Shown: positions 42,307 through 54,002, numbered from the stretch's first letter. The stretch: DNA of 64,000 nt from Streptomyces fungicidicus (GCF_003665435.1 NZ_CP023407.1:2480001-2544000); one strand, 5' to 3'. A program made the numbers and translations. Notes: a model not told the origin generated them from the letters alone.

Positions 42307-43524
42307 ATGACCTCGAACGAGCGTGTGGTGGTGATCGGCTCCGGCCTCGCGGGCGTACGGCTCGCCCGGCGGCTCGGCGAGCTGGGCACGCCGGTGACGC
42401 TGATCGGCGAGGAGGAGCACCCCCCGTACAACAGGGTGCTGCTCGCCGAGGTGCTGGCCGGGCGCTACAGCCCCGAGGTGATCGCCCTGCCGGCGCCAGC
42501 GGAGCTGATCCGCAGCCGGGTCACCGGCATCGACCGCGCGGCCCGCACCGTGGCCTGCGCGGACGGCACGGTGATCGCATACGACAGGCTGGTCCTGGCC
42601 ACCGGCTCCAACCCGGTGCTGCCGCCGCTGCGCGGCCTGTTCACCGGGGACCGCGAACTGCCCGGGGGCGTGCACGCGTTCCGCACCCTGGACGACTGCC
42701 TGGGCCTGGCCGGGGAGGTACGGCCGGGGGCGCGGGCGGTGGTCATCGGCGGCGGCCTGCTCGGGGTCTCCGCGGCCCGCGCGCTCGCCGCGCGCGGCGC
42801 CCAGGTGGTCCTCGCCCAGCAGTCCGGGCGGCTCATGGAGCGCCGGCTCGACCCGGCCGCCTCCTCGCTCGTCGAGCGGTACCTGACCGGCCTCGGCGTG
42901 GAGGTGCACACCGAGTGCCGGGTGCGGGACGTGCGCTGCGCCGGCGGCGCGGTCCGCTCGGTGGAGCTGGCCGACGGCTACGCCCTCGACGCCGACCTCG
43001 TGGTGCTGACCTGCGGGGTGCGCCCGCGGACCGGTCTCGCGCGGGACGCCGGACTCGACGTCCGCGAGGGCGTCGTGGTCGACGACGAGCTGCGCACCTC
43101 CGACCCGTACGTCCACGCCGTCGGCGACTGCGTCCAGCACGCCGGCACGGTGTACGGGCTGGCCGCCCCGGCGCTGGAACAGGCCGACGCGCTCGCCGCG
43201 CTGCTCGCCGGGGACTCCGGCGCCCGCTACACCGGCACCCGTTCGCTGACCCGGCTCACCCTCAGCGGGCCGGACAGCCCCTTCGACCTGGCCGCGTTCG
43301 GGGAGACCGAGGCGCTGCCGGGCGACGACGTCGTCCAGCTCACCGATGCCACCCGGGGCACCTACCGCAAGGTCGTCGTCCGTGACGACCGCCTGGTCGG
43401 CGGGGTCCTGGTCGGCGCACTCGGCACCGTCGGCGCCCTCGCGCGCGCCTGGGAGGGAGCAGAGCCGCTCCCCTCCGACGGCGGGCCCCTGCTCCACCTG
43501 CTCACCACTGACGGAGGCTCCTGA
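42307..43524 (+). CDS. FAD-dependent oxidoreductase, NirB N-terminal-like
   Basis: A 405-residue flavoprotein that resembles the first half of NirB and NasB: VVVIGSGLAGVRLARRLGEL, PPYNRVLLAEVLAGRY, AVVIGGGLLGVSAARALAAR and DPYVHAVGDCVQH. There are no cysteine clusters, so it carries only FAD and NAD(P)H sites. It overlaps nirB by TGATG. In bacilli such proteins pass electrons to the nitrate reductase catalytic subunit, so it may serve the enzyme at 33728, or supply extra reductant for NirB. Role is inference, family is clear. Confidence 0.88.
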   Translation: MTSNERVVVIGSGLAGVRLARRLGELGTPVTLIGEEEHPPYNRVLLAEVLAGRYSPEVIALPAPAELIRSRVTGIDRAARTVACADGTVIAYDRLVLATGSNPVLPPLRGLFTGDRELPGGVHAFRTLDDCLGLAGEVRPGARAVVIGGGLLGVSAARALAARGAQVVLAQQSGRLMERRLDPAASSLVERYLTGLGVEVHTECRVRDVRCAGGAVRSVELADGYALDADLVVLTCGVRPRTGLARDAGLDVREGVVVDDELRTSDPYVHAVGDCVQHAGTVYGLAAPALEQADALAALLAGDSGARYTGTRSLTRLTLSGPDSPFDLAAFGETEALPGDDVVQLTDATRGTYRKVVVRDDRLVGGVLVGALGTVGALARAWEGAEPLPSDGGPLLHLLTTDGGS

Positions 43525-46121
43525 TGTCCACGGACACCCCGACCATCGTGCTCGTCGGCCACGGCATGGTCGGCCAGCGCTTCCTCGAGGCGCTCGCCGG
43601 GCGCGGCCTGACCGCCACCCACCGCGTGGTCGTCCTGTGCGAGGAGCCGCGCCCGGCGTACGACCGCGTCCAGCTCACCTCGTACTTCTCGGGGAGCACG
43701 CCCGAGGACCTGTCGCTGACGGACCCGGAGTTCCTCGAGCGGCACGGCATCGAGCTGCGCCTCGGCGACCCGGCGGAGACCGTCGACCGCGAGGCGCGCC
43801 GGGTGACGGCCCGTTCCGGGCTGGTCGTCGGCTACGACGTGCTGGTCCTGGCCACCGGCTCCTACCCGTTCGTGCCGCCGGTGCCGAACAAGGACGCCGA
43901 GGGCTGCTTCGTCTACCGCACGATCGAGGACCTGCTCGCGATCGAGGAGTACGCGAGGAGGTCGACGACCGGCGCGGTGGTCGGCGGCGGGCTGCTCGGC
44001 CTGGAGGCGGCGGGCGCGCTCAAGGGTCTCGGACTGACCTCCCACATCGTGGAGTTCGCGCCGCGCCTGATGCCGGTGCAGGTCGACGAGGGCGGCGGCG
44101 CGGCGCTGCTGCGCACCATCGAGGACATGGGCCTGAGCGTCCACACGGGCGTCGGCACGCAGGAGATCGTGGTCGGCGACGACGGCGCGGTCACCGGCAT
44201 GAAGCTGTCCGACGGCTCCGAACTCGCCACCGACCTGGTGGTGTTCTCCGCCGGTGTCCGCCCCCGCGACCAGCTGGCCCGCGCCGCGGGCCTCGCCGTC
44301 GGCGAGCGCGGCGGCGTCGCGGTCGACGAGCAGTGCCGTACGGTCACCGACCCGCGGGTGTTCGCGATCGGCGAGTGCGCGCTGGCCGCCGACGGCCGGG
44401 TGTACGGCCTGGTCGCGCCCGGTTACGAGCAGGCCGAGACGGTCGCGGCGACCATCGCCGGGGACGAGGCGGCCTTCGCCGGCGCCGACCTGTCCACCAA
44501 GCTGAAGCTGCTCGGCGTGGACGTGGCGTCCTTCGGCGACGCGCACGGCACCGCCGCGGACTGTCTGGACGTCGTGTACGCCGACAGCCGGGCCGGCCTG
44601 TACAAGAAGCTGGTCGTCGGCCGGGACGGCACGCTGCTCGGCGGCATCCTGGTCGGCGACGCGGAGGCGTACGGCACGCTGAAGGCGTTCACCGGCTCGG
44701 TGCCGCCGGTCTCCCCCGAGTCGCTGGTGCTGCCGGCCGGCGCGGGCGCGCCCGTGCAGCTCGGCCCGTCCGCGCTGCCGGACGACGCGATCATCTGCTC
44801 CTGCAACAACGTCCGCAAGGGCACCATCCGCGAGGCGGTCACCGAGCACCACTGCACCACCGTGCCCGAGGTGAAGAAGTGCACCAAGGCCGGTACGACC
44901 TGCGGCAGTTGCGTCAAGGTCCTGGGCCAGCTGCTCAACGCCGAGCTGGAGGCGAGCGGCGTCGAGGTCGACAAGGGCCTGTGCGCCTGCTTCTCCCAGA
45001 CCCGCGAGGAGCTGTACGAGATCGTCCTCGCCCTGCGCGTCACCTCCTACCGGGAGCTGCTGGACCGGCACGGCCGGGAGGACGCGCGGGGCGGCGACGG
45101 CTGCGAGGTCTGCAAGCCGGCGGTCGGCTCGATCATCGCCTCCCTCGCCCCGACGATCGGCGCCGGCACGCACGTCCTGGACGGCGAGCAGGCGGCCCTC
45201 CAGGACACCAACGACCACTTCCTGGCCAACCTGCAGAAGAACGGCTCGTACTCGGTCGTGCCCCGCGTCCCGGGCGGTGAGATCGCCCCGGAGAAGCTGA
45301 TCGTGATCGGGGAGATCGCCCGCGACTTCGGCCTCTACACGAAGATCACCGGGGGCCAGCGGATCGACATGTTCGGCGCGCGGGTCGAACAGCTCCCGCT
45401 GATCTGGACCCGCCTGGTGGACGCCGGTTTCGAGTCCGGCCACGCCTACGGCAAGTCGCTGCGCACGGTGAAGTCCTGCGTCGGGCAGACCTGGTGCCGC
45501 TACGGCGTCCAGGACTCCGTGCGCATGGCGATCGACCTGGAGCTGCGCTACCGGGGGCTGCGCTCCCCGCACAAGCTCAAGTCCGCGGTCTCCGGCTGCC
45601 AGCGCGAGTGCGCCGAGGCCCAGTCGAAGGACTTCGGCGTCATCGCCACCGCGAGCGGCTGGAACCTCTACGTCGGCGGCAACGGCGGCGCCACCCCGCG
45701 CCACGCGGACCTGCTCGCACAGGACCTCTCGGACGCCGAACTGATCCGGCTGATCGACCGGTTCCTGATGTTCTACATCCGCACCGCCGACCGTCTGGAG
45801 CGCACCAGCGTCTGGCTGGACCGGATCCCCGGCGGCCTGGACCACGTACGGGACGTCGTCGTCCATGACTCGCTGGGCATCTGCGACGAGCTGGAGGCCC
45901 TGATGGCCGCCCATGTCGCGCACTACCGCGACGAGTGGGCGGAGACCATCAACGACCCGGAGAAGCTGGCCCGGTTCGTGTCCTTCGTGAACGCGCCCGA
46001 CACCCCCGACCCGGTGGTCGCCTTCGTCCCCGAGCGCGACCAGATGAAGCCCGACCTGCCGCTGCTGGCCATCGGCCTGCGACCTGCCGACGACATCCTG
46101 GAAGGAACCGCCACGCGATGA
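43524..46121 (+). CDS. nirB: Nitrite reductase (NADH) large subunit
   Basis: An 865-residue multidomain enzyme. N-terminal FAD/NAD domain (TIVLVGHGMVGQRFLEALAG; GCFVYRTIEDLLAIEEY). Middle BFD-like [2Fe-2S] domain with CSCNNVRKGTI and CTKAGTTCGSCVKVLG, and a second BFD-type segment (CACFSQTREELYE, GDGCEVCKPAVGS). C-terminal siroheme/4Fe-4S domain has SCVGQTWCRYGVQDS and VSGCQRECAEAQSKDFG, supplying the four cluster cysteines. It reduces nitrite to ammonium with NADH. The start lies within the stop of the previous gene; the stop overlaps nirD by ATGA. Siroheme may come from the chelatase-like gene at 31971. Confidence 0.97.
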   Translation: MSTDTPTIVLVGHGMVGQRFLEALAGRGLTATHRVVVLCEEPRPAYDRVQLTSYFSGSTPEDLSLTDPEFLERHGIELRLGDPAETVDREARRVTARSGLVVGYDVLVLATGSYPFVPPVPNKDAEGCFVYRTIEDLLAIEEYARRSTTGAVVGGGLLGLEAAGALKGLGLTSHIVEFAPRLMPVQVDEGGGAALLRTIEDMGLSVHTGVGTQEIVVGDDGAVTGMKLSDGSELATDLVVFSAGVRPRDQLARAAGLAVGERGGVAVDEQCRTVTDPRVFAIGECALAADGRVYGLVAPGYEQAETVAATIAGDEAAFAGADLSTKLKLLGVDVASFGDAHGTAADCLDVVYADSRAGLYKKLVVGRDGTLLGGILVGDAEAYGTLKAFTGSVPPVSPESLVLPAGAGAPVQLGPSALPDDAIICSCNNVRKGTIREAVTEHHCTTVPEVKKCTKAGTTCGSCVKVLGQLLNAELEASGVEVDKGLCACFSQTREELYEIVLALRVTSYRELLDRHGREDARGGDGCEVCKPAVGSIIASLAPTIGAGTHVLDGEQAALQDTNDHFLANLQKNGSYSVVPRVPGGEIAPEKLIVIGEIARDFGLYTKITGGQRIDMFGARVEQLPLIWTRLVDAGFESGHAYGKSLRTVKSCVGQTWCRYGVQDSVRMAIDLELRYRGLRSPHKLKSAVSGCQRECAEAQSKDFGVIATASGWNLYVGGNGGATPRHADLLAQDLSDAELIRLIDRFLMFYIRTADRLERTSVWLDRIPGGLDHVRDVVVHDSLGICDELEALMAAHVAHYRDEWAETINDPEKLARFVSFVNAPDTPDPVVAFVPERDQMKPDLPLLAIGLRPADDILEGTATR

Positions 46122-46468
46122 CCCTGGCACTCGAGACCACCGATCTGAAGGTCCGGCTCCGCCTCACCGACGACTGGGTCACGGTCTGCGACCTGAGCGC
46201 GCTGCTCCCCGGCCGGGGCGTGGCCGCCCTGCTCCCCGACGGGAGCCAGGCCGCCGTCTTCGCCGACCGCGCCGGACGTCTCTACGCCATCGACAACCGC
46301 GACCCGTTCACCGGCGCGGCCGTCCTCTCCCGCGGCCTGACCGGCACCCACCGGGGGCGCCCGTTCGTCGCCTCCCCGCTCCTGAAGCAGCGCTTCGACC
46401 TGGAGTCGGGCCGGTGCCTGGACGACGAGACGGTACGGGTGACGGCGTACGAGGTGAAGGCGGCATAA
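46118..46468 (+). CDS. nirD: Nitrite reductase small subunit
   Basis: A 116-residue Rieske-fold protein (WVTVCDLSALLPGRGVAALL, LYAIDNRDPFTGAAVLSRGL, FDLESGRCLDD). The Cys-His pairs that hold a Rieske cluster are absent, normal for NirD, which is structural. It overlaps nirB by ATGA and completes the GlnR-linked operon. Confidence 0.93.
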   Translation: MTLALETTDLKVRLRLTDDWVTVCDLSALLPGRGVAALLPDGSQAAVFADRAGRLYAIDNRDPFTGAAVLSRGLTGTHRGRPFVASPLLKQRFDLESGRCLDDETVRVTAYEVKAA

Positions 46469-46605
46469 CGCGGAGAGCTACCGTCCGGTCACGTCACGTT
46501 CGCATCACGGGCTCTTCATACGTCCCACACGGCGCGAGCTCCCCAGTAGTTTCGTCACCCTCGCACCAAGCACACGCTATCGCCCGATCTGGGGGGCTCT
46601 CCGCC

Positions 46606-47022
46606 ATGAACCCGTTCCGCACCTCCGCCGCCGCGGTCCTCGCCGCGCTCGCCCTGGCCGCCGTGCCGGCCGCCGCCGTGGCCCACGACGGCGGCCACCC
46701 GTTCAAGAACTGCACCGAGGCGTACGAGAACGGGTACGCGAACATCGCCGAGGGCGACGACCACTACGGCAAGCACCTGGACCGCGACGGGGACGGCGTC
46801 GGCTGCGACCGGCCGCCCGCGGACTTCACGCCGCACGAGGACGGCGGCACGGAGGACGGGAGCACCGGCTCCGACGGCGAGGAGCGGGGCGGCGGCACCG
46901 ACCTCGCCGAGACCGGCGGCAGCGACGCCACCCCCTACATCGCGGCCGGCGGCGCGGCCGTGGTGCTCCTCGGCGGCGGCGTGATGATCGCCGCCCGCAG
47001 GCGCCGCGACGACGCCCGCTGA
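46606..47022 (+). CDS. LAETG-anchored secreted protein with excalibur calcium-binding domain
   Basis: A 138-residue protein. Sec signal at 1-26 (AAAVLAALALAAVPAAAVAH), then an excalibur domain (PFKNCTEAYENGYANIAEGD, DRDGDGVGCDR), where the D-x-D-x-D-G-V-x-C loop binds calcium, an acidic Gly/Asp/Glu spacer, and a C-terminal sorting signal LAETGG followed by a helix and RRRR. LAETG is the LAXTG form used by class E sortases for chaplins and pili. So it is likely linked covalently to peptidoglycan. The nearest sortase in the window is the class F one at 37697. 46469-46605 upstream is a plain promoter region. Confidence 0.88.
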   Translation: MNPFRTSAAAVLAALALAAVPAAAVAHDGGHPFKNCTEAYENGYANIAEGDDHYGKHLDRDGDGVGCDRPPADFTPHEDGGTEDGSTGSDGEERGGGTDLAETGGSDATPYIAAGGAAVVLLGGGVMIAARRRRDDAR

Positions 47023-47053
47023 CGTCACCCCGTACGGAGACCGGCTCCCCTGC

Positions 47054-47701
47054 TCACAGGGACAGCAGCAGGGAGTCGGTCTTCCCCCGCAGGCGGCGCA
47101 CATGGCCGCGCCACCCGGCGAGGAACGCGAGCAGCGTCCACCCGACGAGACCGGCGATCAGACCGCCCAGCCGCCCCGCGGCGTCCACCTCGTCCGCCCG
47201 CTCCATGGGCACCACGCCCTCCGGGTCACGGATGACGTCGAGCCGCTCCCCCACCCTCGGGGCCCCGGAACCGTTGTACGCGAGTTTCTCCTCCAGCTCC
47301 TCGCCGTCCGCGGTCCGGAGCGTGAGCCGGTGGTTCTTGCCGTCCTTCCCGGTCGCGCTGTCCGCGACGACCACCACGCCCTCACGCACCCCGCGCGCCT
47401 CCAGCGCCGCCTCGGGCGCGTACTGGACGGCCCCGACCAGGATGAACAGCCCCGGCAGGAAGGACAGCAGGGCGATCCAGCCCGCGCGGTGCAGCAGTCC
47501 GACGAACACGGCGAACGCCAGGCACAGCACCACCCCCACGGCGATCGGCACCCAGTCCCAGCGCAGCGCCACATAGGACGCCCCCGCGACGGCCGCCGCG
47601 GCCGCCCACCCGTACAGCACCACCGCGGCCGTGCGCCGCACCGACCGCCACGGGGCGACGGCCCGCCCGTCCGTACCGCTCCCGCGTATGCCCACCGACA
47701 C
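47054..47701 (-). CDS. DUF3592-like membrane protein
   Basis: A 215-residue protein starting at GTG 47701 (GGGGGA 5 bases ahead). Three to four helices: AAVVLYGWAAAAAVAGASYV, VPIAVGVVLCLAFAVFVGLL, WIALLSFLPGLFILVGAVQY, and LGGLIAGLVGWTLLAFLAGW near the end. The soluble part between (GVREGVVVVADSATGKDGKN, RLTLRTADGEELEEKL, GERLDVIRDPEGVVPM) matches the domain in DUF3592-type proteins. Function unknown; not close to any conserved operon. Confidence 0.65.
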   Translation of the reverse strand: MSVGIRGSGTDGRAVAPWRSVRRTAAVVLYGWAAAAAVAGASYVALRWDWVPIAVGVVLCLAFAVFVGLLHRAGWIALLSFLPGLFILVGAVQYAPEAALEARGVREGVVVVADSATGKDGKNHRLTLRTADGEELEEKLAYNGSGAPRVGERLDVIRDPEGVVPMERADEVDAAGRLGGLIAGLVGWTLLAFLAGWRGHVRRLRGKTDSLLLSL

Positions 47702-47766
47702 GCCGTTCCCCCGTACTCCCCCGCCACGGCGGCTCCGTGACTGTCGTCCCCGGACCCTACACACGC

Positions 47767-47803
47767 GAGAGGACGGCACCCCCGCACAGGGTGCCGTCCT
47801 CTC
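47767..47803. terminator. Strong terminator downstream of ppdK
   Basis: GAGAGGACGGCACCC and GGGTGCCGTCCTCTC, 15-base perfect arms around CCGCACA, with CTTT following on the plus strand. It lies between the ppdK stop and the next gene start. Confidence 0.8.
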
Positions 47804-47813
47804 CTTTCGTGGT

Positions 47814-47866
47814 CCGGAGCCGTCGCCGATCGGTGAGGGTGGTCGGGTGACAGACGACGGCTCCGG
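47814..47866. repeat. Second inverted repeat downstream of ppdK
   Basis: CCGGAGCCGTCG and CGACGGCTCCGG are perfect 12-base arms separated by 29 bases. It precedes the stronger hairpin on the minus strand, just after the ppdK stop, and may form a processing or 3'-end stabilising structure. Confidence 0.5.
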
Positions 47867-47886
47867 GGTCATGTGCCCCGGAGGGC

Positions 47887-50607
<2,721 letters not shown>

Positions 50608-50807
50608 GGGTCTCGACTCCTCGAGGACGCGGTGGCTGCCCTGACGGCGAGGAATGTACCCAGATCGAAGGAGTCTGGGTACGTCCACTTGTGTGTCATG
50701 CGCCTGTAACCAGTGGTCCGCCAGGGGATCGAAAGTCAAAGCTTGGCAAGCCGTGACGGCCGAGTGTTTTCACTTCTTGAACGCATCACCGTCCACCGCG
50801 ACTCCCT

Positions 50808-50824
50808 ATCCGCTCATCTGAGCG
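50808..50824. repeat. Palindromic direct repeat, copy 1
   Basis: ATCCGCTCATCTGAGCG, whose last 14 bases form a palindrome with CGCTCA/TGAGCG arms. The same 17-mer occurs exactly 100 bases later. It lies 200 bases upstream of the ppdK start and 194 before the gene at 51018. Confidence 0.8.
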
Positions 50825-50864
50825 GCAATCGCCACGTCTGATTTCGCTCGATGAACGATCAAGA

Positions 50865-50883
50865 GATGGCACTGAGTGCCATC
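50865..50883. repeat. 19-bp perfect inverted repeat in the ppdK leader
   Basis: GATGGCACTGAGTGCCATC has 9-base perfect arms with a single central G. It lies between the two copies of the CGCTCATCTGAGCG palindrome. Could be an operator; loop too small for a normal RNA hairpin. The whole stretch 50608-51017 has no gene. Confidence 0.7.
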
Positions 50884-50907
50884 CTTTGAGAAGTGCAGCC
50901 GCCCAAG

Positions 50908-50924
50908 ATCCGCTCATCTGAGCG
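50908..50924. repeat. Palindromic direct repeat, copy 2
   Basis: Exact 17-base repeat of 50808-50824 (ATCCGCTCATCTGAGCG). Spacing of 100 bases may allow DNA looping between bound proteins (inference). Confidence 0.8.
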
Positions 50925-51017
50925 CAACTCTTATCAAGGGTGGCGAGAATCACGCTTCCACAGCGGACCGGATTTCACCATGCGGACCGGTCCCGGCCGC
51001 CCCGGAACACCCGCCGG

Positions 51018-52847
51018 ATGAACGCACCGGTCAGCCCGCCCGTACGGGAGGGCGGCGGATCCGGACCCCCACGCCGGATCCGCCTCCGCACCGGGCTCCG
51101 CACGGAAGGAACCTCCGGGTTGCCTGTCTTCACCCGCCTGCGCGCCGCACGTCCGCGCACCCGCCCGCGCACCCGTCTGCGCACCCGTCTGCGCGCCGCG
51201 CGGGAAGCGCACCCCGTCGCCGCCCGCGCCCTCCGTCTGACGGTCCACGTCCTCGCCGCCGCCCTCGTCGTCGGCGCGCTCCTGATGCCGAACACCGCAC
51301 CGGCGCTCCGGCCCGACCGGTTCACCCGGATACCGGCCGAGGCGATCATCGGGGCGATCCTGCTGCTCGCCCTGCCCCGCCGGCCGCGGACCGTCGTGGC
51401 CGCGCTGTGCGGGGCCGGCATCGGCGTCCTGACCGTGCTGAACCTGCTGGACATGGGGTTCACCGAGTACCTGGGCCGCGGCTTCAACCTCGTGCTCGAC
51501 TGGGGGCTGCTCGATGACGCCCAGACCTATGTCGCGGACGCGCTGGGCGGCACCGCGGCCACCGCCGCCGCCGTCGGGGCGGTCGTCCTGGCGCTGCTCC
51601 TCGTCGCCGTGACGGCGCTCGCCGCCGTCCGGCTCGGCAACCTGCTGGCCCGGCACCGCTCCCGCTCCGCCCGGGGCGCGCTGATCGCGGGGACCGCGTG
51701 GGTCGCCTGCGCGGCGCTCGGGGTGCAGCTCGCCGGTCTGCCCGTCGCCTCCGAGCGGGCCGCCGGCGCCCTGAAGGGGCAGACCCGGCGGGTGGTGGAG
51801 ACCCTGCGCGACGAGGCGGCGTTCGAGAAGGAGTCGCGGGCGGACACCTTCGGCGCCACTCCCCCGGAGCAGCTCGTCCCGGACCTGCGCGGCAAGGACG
51901 TCGTCTTCGCCTTCATCGAGAGCTACGGCCGCGCCGCCGTCGAGGACCCCCTCGTCGCCCCGGGCGTCACCCGCACCCTCGACACCCGCACCGCCGCCCT
52001 CGCGCGGGCCGGCTTCCACGCCCGCAGCGGCTGGCTCACCTCCGCGACCTACGGCGGCAGCAGCTGGCTCGGCCACTCCACCGCCCTGTCCGGCCTGTGG
52101 GTCGACAACCAGCAGCGCTACCGCACCGTCACCGCGGGCGACCACCTCACCCTCACCAGGGCGTTCCGCGAGACGGGCGCCTGGGACACCGTCGGCGTCA
52201 TGCCGGGCGTGCAGAAGGCCTGGCCGGAGGCCGAGTGGTACGGCCTCGACAAGGTCTACGACGCCTTCGACCTGGGGTACCGGGGCCCGAAGTTCAGCTG
52301 GTCGACGATGCCGGACCAGTACGCCCTGGAGGCGTTCGAGCGCCTGGAGCACGGCAGGAAGCGCGACCGGCCGCTGATGTCGGAGATCATCCTCACCTCC
52401 AGCCACCAGCCGTGGGCGCCGATCCCGGAGCTGGTCGGCTGGGACGAGCTGGGCGACGGCTCGGTCTTCGACGCGATCCAGCGGGCGGGGAAGCAGCCCG
52501 CCGGCGTCGTCGCCGACGGCGCCGCCTCCAAGCGCGAGTACGGCAGGTCGATCACGTACTCGGTCGCCAGCCTCACCCAGTGGCTGGAGCGCTACGGCAC
52601 CGACGACACCGTCCTGGTCTTCCTCGGCGACCACCAGCCGCTGGCCCGGGTCAGCGGCGACCGCGCGAGCCGGGACGTGCCGGTGTCGGTCGTCGCCAAG
52701 GACCCGGAGGTGCTGGAGAAGATCGCCGACTGGGACTGGACCGAGGGGCTCCGCCCGGCGGAGGACGCTCCCGTGTGGCGGATGAGCGACTTCCGCGACC
52801 GCTTCCTGACCGCCTACGGCTCCACCCCGCACCCCACCGGGGGCTGA
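51018..52847 (+). CDS. LTA-synthase-like / sulfatase-superfamily membrane protein
   Basis: A 609-residue protein. Residues 1-75 are a cytoplasmic Arg/Pro-rich tail with a short tandem R-T-R-x-R-T-R pattern; four to five helices follow (residues 80-250), then an alkaline-phosphatase-fold domain. Motifs: VVFAFIESYGRAAVEDP (metal and nucleophile region, Ser or Thr expected here reads as SYG with later TSATYGGSSWLGHST), HQPWAPIPEL and VLVFLGDHQPLA with the metal-binding D-H. Related LtaS enzymes use phosphatidylglycerol-type lipids to make polymers; streptomycetes have related teichoic and phospho-lipid enzymes. Exact role unknown. Divergent from ppdK. Confidence 0.72.
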   Translation: MNAPVSPPVREGGGSGPPRRIRLRTGLRTEGTSGLPVFTRLRAARPRTRPRTRLRTRLRAAREAHPVAARALRLTVHVLAAALVVGALLMPNTAPALRPDRFTRIPAEAIIGAILLLALPRRPRTVVAALCGAGIGVLTVLNLLDMGFTEYLGRGFNLVLDWGLLDDAQTYVADALGGTAATAAAVGAVVLALLLVAVTALAAVRLGNLLARHRSRSARGALIAGTAWVACAALGVQLAGLPVASERAAGALKGQTRRVVETLRDEAAFEKESRADTFGATPPEQLVPDLRGKDVVFAFIESYGRAAVEDPLVAPGVTRTLDTRTAALARAGFHARSGWLTSATYGGSSWLGHSTALSGLWVDNQQRYRTVTAGDHLTLTRAFRETGAWDTVGVMPGVQKAWPEAEWYGLDKVYDAFDLGYRGPKFSWSTMPDQYALEAFERLEHGRKRDRPLMSEIILTSSHQPWAPIPELVGWDELGDGSVFDAIQRAGKQPAGVVADGAASKREYGRSITYSVASLTQWLERYGTDDTVLVFLGDHQPLARVSGDRASRDVPVSVVAKDPEVLEKIADWDWTEGLRPAEDAPVWRMSDFRDRFLTAYGSTPHPTGG

Positions 52848-54002
52848 TCAGCCGCCGGAGGTGTCCAGCTCGGCCTCCTCGCCGACGCCCGCGCAGTCGT
52901 AGGGGTCCTTCAGCCAGCCGTCCGGCAGTACCACCCGGTTGTTGCCGGAGGTGCGGCCGCGAGGGCCGTCGGCGCCGGCCGGCCAGGGCTGGTCCAGGTC
53001 CAGTTCGTCGAGTCCGGCCCGCAGCTCCTCCAGCGAGGAGGTGACGGCGAGCCGCTTGCGCATCTCGGAGCCGACCGCGAAGCCCTTCAGGTACCAGGCC
53101 ACGTGCTTGCGGAAGTCGATCACCCCGCGGGACTCGTCCCCGATCCACTCGCCCAGCAGCGTGGCGTGCCGGACCATGACGTCGGCGACCTCGCGGAGCG
53201 CGGGGCGCGTCAGGTCCTGCGGGCGTCCCTCGAAGGCGGCCACCAGATCCGCGAACAGCCACGGCCTGCCGAGGCAGCCACGGCCCACGACCACGCCGTC
53301 GCAGCCGGTCTCGCGCACCATCCGCAGCGCGTCCTCGGCCGACCAGATGTCGCCGTTGCCGAGCACCGGGATCTCCGGGACGTGCTCCTTCAGCCGGGCG
53401 ATGGCGTCCCAGTCGGCGGTGCCGCCGTAGTGCTGGGCGGTGGTGCGGCCGTGCAGCGCGACGGCGGTGACGCCCTCCTCGACGGCGATCCGGCCGGCGT
53501 CCAGGTAGGTCAGGTGGTCGTCGTCGATGCCCTTGCGCATCTTGATGGTCACCGGCAGGTCCCCGGCCCCGCCGACCGCCTCGCGCAGGATGGACCGCAG
53601 CAGGTTCCGCTTGTAGGGGAGGGCCGAGCCGCCGCCCTTGCGGGTCACCTTGGGGACCGGGCAGCCGAAGTTGAGGTCGATGTGGTCGGCGAGGCCCTCC
53701 TCCGCGATCATGCGGACGGCCTTGCCGACGGTCACCGGGTCGACGCCGTACAGCTGGATCGAGCGGGGCCTCTCGCTCTCGTCGAACCGGATCAGCTGCA
53801 TGGTCTTCTCGTTGCGCTCGACCAGCGCCCGAGTGGTGATCATCTCGCTCACGAAGAGCCCCTTGCCACCGCTGAACTCCCTGCACAGCGTGCGGAAGGG
53901 CGCGTTGGTGATCCCGGCCATGGGCGCCAGTACGACGGGCGGCCGGGCCGTGTGCGGGCCGATCTGCAGGGTCGGGGCCGTGGGGGAGGCGAGCGTGGAC
54001 AT
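52848..54002 (-). CDS. dus: tRNA-dihydrouridine synthase
   Basis: A 384-residue FMN enzyme that reduces uridines in tRNA D-loops with NADPH. Motifs in order: VVLAPMAGITNAPFR near residue 24, IQLYGVDPVTVGKAVRMIAE, HIDLNFGCPVPKVTRKGGGS with the catalytic Cys, PVTIKMRKGIDDDH, VALHGRTTAQHYGG and PVLGNGDIWSAEDALRM. Length and motifs point to DusB-type. I chose the ATG at 54002; an upstream in-frame start 6 codons earlier is possible. Ends exactly at the stop of the convergent LTA-like gene. Confidence 0.93.
   Translation of the reverse strand: MSTLASPTAPTLQIGPHTARPPVVLAPMAGITNAPFRTLCREFSGGKGLFVSEMITTRALVERNEKTMQLIRFDESERPRSIQLYGVDPVTVGKAVRMIAEEGLADHIDLNFGCPVPKVTRKGGGSALPYKRNLLRSILREAVGGAGDLPVTIKMRKGIDDDHLTYLDAGRIAVEEGVTAVALHGRTTAQHYGGTADWDAIARLKEHVPEIPVLGNGDIWSAEDALRMVRETGCDGVVVGRGCLGRPWLFADLVAAFEGRPQDLTRPALREVADVMVRHATLLGEWIGDESRGVIDFRKHVAWYLKGFAVGSEMRKRLAVTSSLEELRAGLDELDLDQPWPAGADGPRGRTSGNNRVVLPDGWLKDPYDCAGVGEEAELDTSGG

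Noticed and set aside
43362..46130. Minus-strand open frame of over 900 codons opposite nirB
   Set aside because: Shadow of nirB; product is low-complexity Val/Gly/Arg and has no motif.
47814..47866. Possible riboswitch downstream of ppdK
   Set aside because: Simple inverted repeat after a stop codon; no multi-helix aptamer pattern.
51130..51210. Possible CRISPR-like repeat
   Set aside because: The repeats are about 12 bases, without spacers, and code for R-T-R-L in a membrane protein tail.
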